A stretch of 64,000 nucleotides of DNA, from positions 3,393 to 67,392 of the forward strand of contig NZ_JAQAGY010000032.1 in NCBI RefSeq assembly GCF_027533645.1, written 5' to 3'. The notes under the pieces were generated by a model. That model ran no database searches, was not told where the DNA came from, and worked only from the letters and a program-made list of their open reading frames with translations. Position 1 is the first letter of the stretch. Each line of letters opens with the position of its first letter. Positions 31,196 to 39,321 of this stretch are shown here, in pieces. The position numbers were made by a program, and so were the translations under genes. This DNA comes from Paenibacillus caseinilyticus. GTDB taxonomy: Bacteria; Bacillota; Bacilli; Paenibacillales; NBRC-103111.

Positions 31196-32938
31196 TTACC
31201 CCGAGTTCCGCTTCAAAAGCTCCGTGAAGTCCGCGGCCGGAATCGGCCGGCTGAAGATGTAGCCTTGGATCTCCTGGCACTTGATGTCGAGCAGAAACGA
31301 CAGCTGCGCGTCCGTCTCCACCCCTTCGGCAATCACATTGAGCTTCAGGCTGAGAGCCATCGCCATGATCGCCTGTACGATCGCCGCGTCGTCCGGGTCC
31401 TCCGGAATGTCGCGGACGAACTGCTGGGCAATCTTCAGCTTCGTGATCGGGAACTTCTTGAGATAGCTGAGGGAGGAATACCCCGTCCCGAAGTCGTCCA
31501 TCGAGATATGAAGACCGAGCTCCCGCAGCGTCCTCAGCTTCTCAATGACCTGGTCGACGTGATACATCGCGATGCCCTCAGTAATCTCAAGCTCCAGATA
31601 CTGCGCATCGAGTCCGCTCTCCTGCAGCGCGTCCAGCACAATCTGAATGAAGTTGTGCTGATGGAACTGGACAGGCGAGATGTTCACCGCCATCTTCAGG
31701 GGAGCGAAGCCTTCGTCCTGCCAGGCTTTGTTCTGGCGGCAGGCTTCGCGCAGCACCCATTCTCCGATCTGAATAATCTGGCCTGTCTCTTCGGCCAGCG
31801 CAATGAATTCTCCCGGCGAGATGAAGCCAAGCCGCGGATGGTTCCAGCGGATGAGAGCTTCCATGCCGTTCATTTTGCCGGTGAAGATATCGACTTGGGG
31901 CTGGTAGTAGAGGACGAACTCGTTGTGCTCGATCGCCTTGTTCAGCCACTCTTCCATGACCAGCTTCTGGATGACGGTATCATTCATCTCGGCTTTATAG
32001 AACTGATAACCGTTCTTACCGTAATCCTTGGCCCGGTACATGGCCGTATCCGCATTCTTCATCAGCGTGATGGAATCTTCGCCGTCCTGCGGATACATGG
32101 CGATGCCGATGCTGCAGCCTACCCGCAGCTCATGACCCTCGATTAAGAACGGCTGGCTGAGCAGCTGGATAATCCGGTGAGCCACCTGCTCCGCATCCTC
32201 CGGGTCTGCCGCCTCTTCGACCAGCACAGTGAACTCGTCACCGCCCTGGCGGGAGACGACGTCCTTCGCACCGAGTCCTCCTTTCAGGCGCTCCGCGGCT
32301 TCTACGAGCAGCTGGTCGCCGAAGGCATGTCCGAACGTATCGTTCACATTCTTGAAGCGGTCCAAGTCGATGAACATCACGACGAGTTTGCGTTCTTCCA
32401 GCTTGGCGGAGCCAATGGATTTCGTAAGCGACTGCTGGAACATCTGCCGGTTCGGCAGTCCCGTCAGCATATCGTTATAAGCGAGATAAGTCAGCTGCCG
32501 CTCCGTGTAATCCCGGTAACGTACGTCGGAGGCAATCCACAGCGTCAGCGGCCCTACTAGAATCAGCGTGAGCAGCAGGTCGACGGCAGATTCCTCCCAG
32601 CTCAGGACCCCTTCCAGCCCGTAACGGACCACGGTCTCCAGCACTTCCGCGCTGAGCAGAAGGAGGAGGACGGCAGCACAGATACTTGACACTTTGACAT
32701 GGAACTTGCGGATGGTGTAATAAAGTACAGGTGCGGTAAGGAGAATCACCACGGTCGATTTCGAAACATCCAGCCAATCGTTGCTTTCGCCGAGCAGCTG
32801 CCCGACAGCCAGCATGATCAGCTCTGCGCCGGATAAGGTGAACCACAAGCGGATCAACGAAGCGTGCTGGAATAAGCGGTCACGCCAGGTTCTGTTGGTC
32901 CGCTGCCATTCTCCGGCAGGGCTTTTGTTGTGGGCCAT
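31196..32938 (-). CDS. membrane GGDEF-EAL protein
   Basis: A 580-residue protein with four or five N-terminal membrane helices (about 25-150), then GGDEF (about 160-325, motif RQGGDEF intact) and EAL (about 340-575). EAL residues for metal and substrate are mostly present: MEALIRWNHP, NISPVQFHQ, ELEITEG, DDFGTGYSS, VIAEGVE, CQEIQGY. In the usual KLKID segment it reads KLKIA, so a normally conserved Asp is Ala. It may therefore be mainly a cyclase, or a weak phosphodiesterase. The membrane part could sense an unknown signal. Confidence 0.92.
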   Translation of the reverse strand: MAHNKSPAGEWQRTNRTWRDRLFQHASLIRLWFTLSGAELIMLAVGQLLGESNDWLDVSKSTVVILLTAPVLYYTIRKFHVKVSSICAAVLLLLLSAEVLETVVRYGLEGVLSWEESAVDLLLTLILVGPLTLWIASDVRYRDYTERQLTYLAYNDMLTGLPNRQMFQQSLTKSIGSAKLEERKLVVMFIDLDRFKNVNDTFGHAFGDQLLVEAAERLKGGLGAKDVVSRQGGDEFTVLVEEAADPEDAEQVAHRIIQLLSQPFLIEGHELRVGCSIGIAMYPQDGEDSITLMKNADTAMYRAKDYGKNGYQFYKAEMNDTVIQKLVMEEWLNKAIEHNEFVLYYQPQVDIFTGKMNGMEALIRWNHPRLGFISPGEFIALAEETGQIIQIGEWVLREACRQNKAWQDEGFAPLKMAVNISPVQFHQHNFIQIVLDALQESGLDAQYLELEITEGIAMYHVDQVIEKLRTLRELGLHISMDDFGTGYSSLSYLKKFPITKLKIAQQFVRDIPEDPDDAAIVQAIMAMALSLKLNVIAEGVETDAQLSFLLDIKCQEIQGYIFSRPIPAADFTELLKRNSG

Positions 32939-33081
32939 GTCGCTCCTCTGCTTCCTTTTTGAAAGGTGATCTTTCCTTGTCGTCCTGGTATCCGAATGGA
33001 CTTAGAGATCTAAAATGAGTACATCTTATATCTCGACAGATCCGCCTCCATACTTTAGAGATGCCGAGCTCTCCCGCCGAT

Positions 33082-34737
33082 TCAGTACACTCGGATCTCG
33101 GATTGATACACCGTTTCATTGTCCTCGGAATCCATCACCCGCACTTCCACCTTCCACCGCCCCGCATAAGGCAGGTAGGCTCCGCGGACACGGTAGCTAT
33201 ATCGCTTCATATCGTACGAGTCCTCGAAGCTCGAGTCCTCGAAGGGCTGGACGGGCACGGTGAGCGGCGCCATGTCAGGGCCGTCCAAAGAATGCAATTT
33301 CATCACGATATCCTTAGGTTTCCCCAGCTTCTCGGGAAGCCACACCTTAAGTGTAAAATCATTGACGCCGGGCACCTTCGGCGAGATCTGCGCGGTCATG
33401 TGGATCTTCTCACCCATCACATGCCAGTGCAAGGGCTCGTTCACTGGCAGCGGAGACAAATAGGTGAGCACGCCGACTACGCCGACGATCGCGGACATCA
33501 GAATGGTGTCGGCGAGGAGCAGCCGGCCTCCCGTCCGATCCCGCATTCTGCGGTAAGCCAGGCGGATCAGAGCCCCGGTCACGGCTACCGCGAGCACCAA
33601 AGCGCATTTGACCAGCAGCAGCCGGCCCCAGGCGGTTTCGGTGACATATCGGATATCCGGGAGGAAAATCAGCGTGAGCAGCACACCCGAGGCGGAGAGC
33701 AGCACGATGCTGATCCATGCGGCCGTCGAGAACATCGGCAGGAGCAGCTTCGCCTGCGCCCGTTCCGACTTCCACAGCACGAGCAGCATAACGAGCCCTC
33801 CCGCCCAGACGGAAGCGGCTGCGAGGTGCAGCCAATCCAGCAGCAGCGTCTGCTGCACCGGCTCGAACGCGGCCGAATGGCCCAGCAGCGACTTCGCCAG
33901 CCAGATCAAGGCGATCCAGAGCAGATCCAGCCAGACCCGGCGGTACAGCAGCACGAAGCTCAGCAGGGCGAGCAGCAGGCCCCCGAGCCAGGCATAGCCG
34001 GCCGCCGTCTTCGTGAAGAGCGTCACGATGCCCTCGGCGCCGCTGTCTCCGATCAGATCCGGCAGGTGCGCCCACATGAACAGAATGTAGGCGATCAGAT
34101 AGAGCTGCTGCCACTTCTCCGCCAAGCTGCGCAGCCGGCCTCGCGTCTCTTTCGCAGCGGAAGCGCCGAACCGCCGGTACCACAGCACCCAGCCTGTGAA
34201 TATGAGCAGAGAGGCATACAGCAGGATCCGCGAAGCGGATTGCAGCACCTCCTTGAAGGACGTCCCGCCCACCTCTACCGCTCCTCCGTGGGAATGCTGT
34301 GCCGCTGAGGGGGCAGCCGGGGCGGCTTCCGACAGACTCTGGCCAACAGCGAAGAGATAAGTCCCCTCCACCGGGTGCCCGTCCGCAGAGATCACATGAT
34401 AAGTTACGAGATAATTCCCCTGGCCCAGTTCGGGCAGATCCAAAGTAACGGCGGTTTGGTCCGCGTTCAGGACCGCCTTCTCTTCCGTCACCTGCTTCTG
34501 GCGGCCGTCGTATACTCTTACGTAGAACAGACTGTTCTCCAGCTGCTCGTTGAAGGTCAGCTTGATGCTGTCTGGCCCTGCCTTTAGTTCGCTTCCCGCA
34601 GCGGGTATCGCTTCTACTAGTGAAGCATGAGCCGCTGCAGGCGTCCCTCCTGCCGCAAGCGACAAGAGTACCGTCAGGAGGAGCAGCAGCGCTGCACACC
34701 CCCGAGAACATTTAATGAATATATGATGAAGCCGCAA
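33082..34737 (-). CDS. CopC-CopD fusion, copper import/resistance protein
   Basis: A 551-residue protein like Bacillus YcnJ. A signal peptide is followed by the CopC domain (about 35-130: HASLVEAIPAAGSELKAGP, YHVISADGHPVEGTYLFAVG), whose His at the mature N-terminus (AHASL) and DGHPV His bind copper. A His-containing linker leads to eight or so CopD helices (about 175-450) and a C-terminal YtkA-like beta domain (PKVPGVNDFTLKVWLPE). The start is a TTG at 34737 after AGGGGGAA; a longer ATG frame lacks a good site. Confidence 0.9.
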   Translation of the reverse strand: MRLHHIFIKCSRGCAALLLLLTVLLSLAAGGTPAAAHASLVEAIPAAGSELKAGPDSIKLTFNEQLENSLFYVRVYDGRQKQVTEEKAVLNADQTAVTLDLPELGQGNYLVTYHVISADGHPVEGTYLFAVGQSLSEAAPAAPSAAQHSHGGAVEVGGTSFKEVLQSASRILLYASLLIFTGWVLWYRRFGASAAKETRGRLRSLAEKWQQLYLIAYILFMWAHLPDLIGDSGAEGIVTLFTKTAAGYAWLGGLLLALLSFVLLYRRVWLDLLWIALIWLAKSLLGHSAAFEPVQQTLLLDWLHLAAASVWAGGLVMLLVLWKSERAQAKLLLPMFSTAAWISIVLLSASGVLLTLIFLPDIRYVTETAWGRLLLVKCALVLAVAVTGALIRLAYRRMRDRTGGRLLLADTILMSAIVGVVGVLTYLSPLPVNEPLHWHVMGEKIHMTAQISPKVPGVNDFTLKVWLPEKLGKPKDIVMKLHSLDGPDMAPLTVPVQPFEDSSFEDSYDMKRYSYRVRGAYLPYAGRWKVEVRVMDSEDNETVYQSEIRVY

Positions 34738-34955
34738 TGAAATTCCCCCTGTATCCAAAGGTATGATTGGGTTCCAAAAGTAAAGACGATGCCGGCCATC
34801 CCTACGATCCTTCCGGCACCCCTTCCAGGCCCGCCGGGCCTCGATTGTAACCGCATTTCTAACTGTAGCACAATCCTCTCGGAGCCACCAAGGCCTGCCA
34901 CCAATTCGTAACGTCTGGGGCCTGTTTCCAGCCCCTCTCTGTTCGAAAGAAGAGA

Positions 34956-34984
34956 TTGACAGGAGTCGCGGAAAAGAGTAAATT
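34956..34984 (+). promoter_or_regulatory. promoter of the nrdAB operon
   Basis: TTGACA (34956-34961) and TAAATT (34979-34984) are 17 bp apart. Transcription would start about 30 bp before the riboswitch. Confidence 0.7.
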
Positions 34985-35019
34985 CATACTATTGTCTCTA
35001 CAAAACAACTACATATGGT

Positions 35020-35173
35020 AGAATCAGGTGCTTCCTGCTACGAGATATGGTAGGAAGAGAATAGGGAAACCGGTGCGACTCCGGTGCGGTCCCGCCACTG
35101 TAAGAAGAACGCTGCTGCGCGGCTTCCGCCGCAGAGCTATGCCTCTTCGAAGCCAGAAGACCTGCCGGATTCT
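35020..35173 (+). promoter_or_regulatory. cobalamin riboswitch upstream of nrdAB
   Basis: The P1 arms AGAATC (35020-35025) and GATTCT (35168-35173) close the aptamer. Inside are CAGGTGC, the GGGAAACCGGTGCGACTCCG segment, the B12 box CCGCCACTGTAAG and GCCAGAAGACCTGCC. This is a complete classical cobalamin riboswitch. Confidence 0.96.
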
Positions 35174-35248
35174 TCAGTACGAATGCCCTACGAGCGATAG
35201 GGAGTGCTGCCCTTAAGAAGACTCGAATCTACCGTTCGAATCCATTCG

Positions 35249-35287
35249 GCATGCATTTCTTCTCCAGCAGAAGAGTGCATGCTTTTT
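35249..35287 (+). terminator. riboswitch expression-platform terminator
   Basis: A stem with outer arms GCATGCA and TGCATGC (35249-35282) is followed by TTTTT at 35283-35287, 36 bp before the nrdA start. With cobalamin bound, transcription of nrdAB should stop here. Confidence 0.88.
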
Positions 35288-35322
35288 CTAAGAGAGAGTA
35301 AACCCCCGAAGGAGCTGTAAGC

Positions 35323-37548
35323 ATGATTATCGTCAAACGTGATGGCACCCAAGAAGAGCTTGTTTTCGCCAAAATGAAAAAGGTGATCGACTTCGCCTGC
35401 GCAAGCTACCCCGAATGCGATCCGCTGGAGCTGGAGACTGCACTGCTCCCCCTGTTCCGCAACGGCATCTCCACCAAAGAAATTCAGCGCCTGCTGATTC
35501 AAGTCGCCGTCGAGAAAACGAGCGTGGAGCAGCCGAACTGGCAGTATGTCGCCGCGAAGCTGCTCGCCTACGATCTATATAAGGAAGCCCAGCTCAACCG
35601 CAAGTACGGACATTTCGGCTACGGCGACCTCTATTCGCTGATTACCTATCTGACGAACACCGGGCTGTACGGCAGCTATATCCTCGAGCACTACAGCAAA
35701 GAAGACATCCAGGAGCTCGGCGGCTACATCAAGCCGGACCGCGATCATCTTCTGAACTACATCGGGCTCAAGACGCTCGCCGACCGCTACCTCATCCGCG
35801 GCCTCGACAAAGAAGTGCTGGAGCTCCCACAAGAGCTGTTCATGGGCGTAGCGATGCACCTGGCGATGAAGGAAGCTGACAAGCTGACATGGGCCAAGCA
35901 CTTCTATGACGTGCTGAGCAAGCTGGAGATGACCGTAGCCACGCCGACGCTCGCCAATGCGCGCAAGCCGCTGCACCAGCTCTCCTCCTGCTTCATCGAT
36001 ACCGTACCGGACAACCTCTGGGGCATCTATAATGTCGACCAGAACTTCGCACAGGTATCGAAGCACGGCGGCGGCATGGGCATCTATGTCGGCAAGGTCC
36101 GCTCCCGCGGCTCCAATATCCGCGGCTTCAAGGGCGTAGCCGGAGGCGTCGTGCCTTGGATCAAGAACTACAATAACACGGCTGTAGCCGTCGACCAGCT
36201 CGGCGTGCGCTCCGGTGCCGTTGCCGTCTACCTCGACGTATGGCACAAAGACATTCTCGACTTCCTGAACCTGAAGACGAACAACGGGGACGACCGTATG
36301 AAGGCCCATGATATTTTCCCTGGGGTGTGCATTCCCGATCTGTTCATGAAGACGGTCGAGGAGCGCGGTACATGGTACCTGATGGATCCGCATGAGATCC
36401 GCAAGGCCAAGGGCTACTCCATCGAAGATTCGTGGGGCGAAGAGTGGGAGAAGCGCTACTGGGAGTGCGTGAACGACGATAAAGTTTCCAAGGAAGAAAT
36501 TCCGGCGATCGACATCATGAAGCGCGTCCTGACCTCTTCCTTCGAGACCGGCACGCCGTTCGTCTTCTTCCGCGACACTGTCAACCGGACGAACCCGAAC
36601 AAGCACAAAGGCATGATCTATTGCTCCAACCTCTGCACGGAGATCGCGCAGAACATGAGCCCGACGGAGCTCATCCAGACGCAGCACGAGGACGGCATCA
36701 TCACCCAGCAGGTGAAGAGCGGCGACTTCGTCGTGTGCAATCTGTCGTCGACCAACCTCGGCCGCGTATATACCCGCGAGGACATCGAGCGCGTCGTTAC
36801 CACCCAGATGCGGATGATGGACAACGTCATCGACCTGAACTACTACCCGATCCCGCAGGCGGAGATCACGAATAAGAAGTATCGGGCTGTGGGGCTCGGC
36901 TCCAGCGGTTACCACCAGATGCTCGCGCAGATGAAGATCAACTGGGAGTCTGACGAGCACGTGGAGAAAGCCGACGAGATCTACGAGTGGATGAACTACT
37001 ACGCCGTGAAGGCCTCCATGGAGATCGCCAAGGAAAAAGGCGCCTACCCTGCCTTCGAAGGCAGCGAATGGCAGACCGGCGTCTACTTCGAAGACCGCGG
37101 CTATACGAGCCCCGAGTGGCTGGAGCTGAAGGAGCAGGTCGCGAAGTACGGCGTGCGCAACGGCTGGATGTTCGCCATCGCACCGACGGCTTCCACCTCC
37201 CTGATCGCCGGCTCCACCGCAGGCATCGACCCGATCTTCAACAAGTTCTTCGTGGAAGAGAAAAAGAACGCGGTCATCCCGCAGACGGCGCCGAACCTGA
37301 ACGCCGAGACGATGTGGTACTACAAGGAAGCCCACCGGATCGACCAGCTGTGGAGCATCCGCGCCGCCGGCGCCCGCCAGCGCCACATCGACCAATCGCA
37401 GTCGTTCAATCTGTATATCACGCCGGAGATGTCCGCACGCGAGTTCCTCGAGCTCTACCTCGCTGCGTGGAAGCACGGTCTGAAGACCGTCTACTACTGC
37501 CGCAACAAGAGCCTCGAAGTCGAAGACTGCGTCTCCTGCAGCGCATAA
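35323..37548 (+). CDS. nrdA: class I ribonucleoside-diphosphate reductase, alpha subunit
   Basis: A 741-residue catalytic subunit. Residues 1-90 are an ATP-cone, the overall activity switch (MIIVKRDGTQEELVFAKMKK). Active-site cysteines are in PLHQLSSCFIDTVPDN, YCSNLCTEI (thiyl Cys with Asn and Glu) and VVCNLSSTNLG. Two tyrosines of the radical path lie in LKTVYYCR near the end, and the C-terminus has the redox pair CVSC. GAAGGAGC precedes the ATG. Expression should be repressed by cobalamin, which fits a genome that also has a cobalamin-dependent reductase elsewhere. Confidence 0.96.
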   Translation: MIIVKRDGTQEELVFAKMKKVIDFACASYPECDPLELETALLPLFRNGISTKEIQRLLIQVAVEKTSVEQPNWQYVAAKLLAYDLYKEAQLNRKYGHFGYGDLYSLITYLTNTGLYGSYILEHYSKEDIQELGGYIKPDRDHLLNYIGLKTLADRYLIRGLDKEVLELPQELFMGVAMHLAMKEADKLTWAKHFYDVLSKLEMTVATPTLANARKPLHQLSSCFIDTVPDNLWGIYNVDQNFAQVSKHGGGMGIYVGKVRSRGSNIRGFKGVAGGVVPWIKNYNNTAVAVDQLGVRSGAVAVYLDVWHKDILDFLNLKTNNGDDRMKAHDIFPGVCIPDLFMKTVEERGTWYLMDPHEIRKAKGYSIEDSWGEEWEKRYWECVNDDKVSKEEIPAIDIMKRVLTSSFETGTPFVFFRDTVNRTNPNKHKGMIYCSNLCTEIAQNMSPTELIQTQHEDGIITQQVKSGDFVVCNLSSTNLGRVYTREDIERVVTTQMRMMDNVIDLNYYPIPQAEITNKKYRAVGLGSSGYHQMLAQMKINWESDEHVEKADEIYEWMNYYAVKASMEIAKEKGAYPAFEGSEWQTGVYFEDRGYTSPEWLELKEQVAKYGVRNGWMFAIAPTASTSLIAGSTAGIDPIFNKFFVEEKKNAVIPQTAPNLNAETMWYYKEAHRIDQLWSIRAAGARQRHIDQSQSFNLYITPEMSAREFLELYLAAWKHGLKTVYYCRNKSLEVEDCVSCSA

Positions 37549-38194
37549 AGCAGCACAAACAGCCGGGCGTGGGATATTCCCACGCTCGCTGTCATGCCCG
37601 CTTCATGCGCGGGTGACCCTCCGCTTTATAGGGCAAAGTAAAGGTACACACACGCGCCGCCTTGCGGTGTTTGTCTCTTGAGTCATGGGCGCGGCGGGAG
37701 CCGCCGCGCCCATGACAAGGACAGCAGCGAAGCAATCTGTCCGATCGTCCTTTGCTCTTGGCTCTTGTGCTCTTGTGCTCTTGTGCTCTTGTGCTCTTGT
37801 GCTTATTAAGCCCTTGTCTTCTTCGAGTGGGGGAGGTCGAGCCGGCTGGAGCCGCGCAGACCTCCCCCACGTGGCGGCAGCGAAGCGATCCGCCCGCTCT
37901 TCCCTTCGGCCGCAGGCAGGCGCAGCAGCCGGAGCCGAAACCGCGTTCGAGCCCTGCGAGAACAAGCCGTATCTGCGCCAACGTCAAGCGTGTAAGCCGT
38001 GCAGTGCCTCCTTGCCCAAGCAATGGAGGTACTGCACGGCTTACGAACGCGATTCTTCCACATCACACGCAACTCACCTGCAGGCTGCCGCTTTATTCGG
38101 ACAGCTTTCCGGGGTCCAGGGGGCCGGTGCCTCCTGGGGTCCCCCTTACTAAGGGGGATTTAGGGGGTTGTTCGCCAATTAGGAGGTATTCACA
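37549..38194 (+). repeat. nrdA-nrdB spacer with hairpins and an octamer array
   Basis: No convincing gene lies in these 646 bp. Perfect or near-perfect inverted repeats occur at 37682-37716 (16-bp arms, 3-base loop), 37827-37870 (12-bp arms), 37992-38044 (19 of 20 pairs) and 38141-38157. An octamer GCTCTTGT is repeated five times exactly at 37761-37800, with partial copies on both sides. After the first two hairpins comes a similar segment (GCAGCGAAGC near 37724 and near 37875), so the two look like copies of one element. nrdB has its own AGGAGG site. Confidence 0.8.
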
Positions 38195-39232
38195 ATGGAT
38201 CTGCAGAAAAAGAAACTATTCAACGAAAACGGAGACCGTGATTGGGGCAAGCGCCGTATGATCGGCGGCAACACGACCAACCTCATCGAGCTCAATAACG
38301 TCAAGTACGACTGGGCCACGAAGATGTACCGCAACATGATGAACAACTTCTGGATTCCGGAAGAAATTCCGCTGGCTCAGGATGCGAAGGATTATAAGTT
38401 TCTGACACCAGAAGAACGCCAAAGCTATGATAAAATCATTTCGTTCCTGATCTTCCTTGACTCGCTCCAGACCGCGAACCTGCCGAACATCAACGAATAC
38501 ATCACGGCCTCCGAGGTGAACCTGTGCCTGACCGTGCAGACGTTTCAGGAAGCGGTGCACAGCCAGAGCTACTCTTATATCCTCGACAGCGTATGCTCCG
38601 CCGACGTCCGCGACGAGATCTACAACCAGTGGCGCGAAGACAAGCATCTCCTGAAGCGCAACCGGTTCATCACCGACTTGTACGAGCGGTTCATCGAATC
38701 GCCTACGACCGATAACCTGATGCGCACCATCATGGCGAACTACATCCTGGAAGGCATCTATTTCTACAGCGGCTTCTCCTTCTTCTATGCGCTCGGCCGC
38801 CAAGGCAAGATGCTCGGCACCGTATCCGAGATCAAATACATCCAGCGCGATGAACTTACGCACCTGGCGCTGTTCCAGAACATCTTCCGGGAGATTCGCA
38901 AGGAGAATCCTGAAGTATTCACGGACGAGCTTATCGAAGACCTGCGCGGCATGATGCGCACCGCCGTAGCGCATGAGATCGAGTGGGGCCAATATATCAC
39001 GAACAACAAGATTCACGGCCTCAGCAACGAGATCATCGACCAATACATCAAGTATCTCTCCAACGAGCGGATGAAGAAGCTCGGCCTCGAAATCCTCTTC
39101 CCGGAGGTCGTGGAGCATCCGATGAAATGGGTGGAGAGCTTCAGCAACATGAATGCGATCAAAACCGACTTCTTCGAACAAAAAGTGACCAACTACAGCA
39201 AATCGTCCAACCTGAACTGGGACGACCTGTGA
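38195..39232 (+). CDS. nrdB: class I ribonucleoside-diphosphate reductase, beta subunit
   Basis: A 345-residue radical-generating subunit. All metal ligands can be placed: Asp in IFLDSLQTA, Glu and His in QEAVHSQSYSYIL, Glu in ILEGIYFYSG, and Glu and His in QRDELTHLALF. The radical tyrosine is present (EAVHSQSY), so it is of the tyrosyl-radical type and not the class Ic type. TTAGGAGGT precedes the ATG. It belongs with nrdA, but 646 bp of repeats lie between, so separate translation and perhaps extra RNA processing are likely. Confidence 0.96.
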   Translation: MDLQKKKLFNENGDRDWGKRRMIGGNTTNLIELNNVKYDWATKMYRNMMNNFWIPEEIPLAQDAKDYKFLTPEERQSYDKIISFLIFLDSLQTANLPNINEYITASEVNLCLTVQTFQEAVHSQSYSYILDSVCSADVRDEIYNQWREDKHLLKRNRFITDLYERFIESPTTDNLMRTIMANYILEGIYFYSGFSFFYALGRQGKMLGTVSEIKYIQRDELTHLALFQNIFREIRKENPEVFTDELIEDLRGMMRTAVAHEIEWGQYITNNKIHGLSNEIIDQYIKYLSNERMKKLGLEILFPEVVEHPMKWVESFSNMNAIKTDFFEQKVTNYSKSSNLNWDDL

Positions 39233-39240
39233 TCAGTCTC

Positions 39241-39280
39241 AACGCAAAAAGACCGGCCGCGAAGCCGGTCTTTTTGCGTT
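39241..39280. terminator. two-way terminator between nrdB and the hybrid regulator gene
   Basis: AACGCAAAAAGACCGGC (39241-39257) pairs with GCCGGTCTTTTTGCGTT (39264-39280) around a 6-base loop; T runs on both strands. Confidence 0.9.
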
Positions 39281-39321
39281 GAGACAGGAAAGACAGATGA
39301 TCCAATAGGAAGTATCCAGCC

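Noticed and set aside
35575..37476. A 633-codon minus-strand frame opposite nrdA
   Set aside because: NrdA is complete with all catalytic residues on the plus strand; the minus frame has no domain.
37592..38261. Several overlapping frames of 60-170 codons in the nrdA-nrdB spacer
   Set aside because: They translate the octamer array and hairpins (repeats such as ALVLLCSC or STRAQEHK) and lack ribosome sites.
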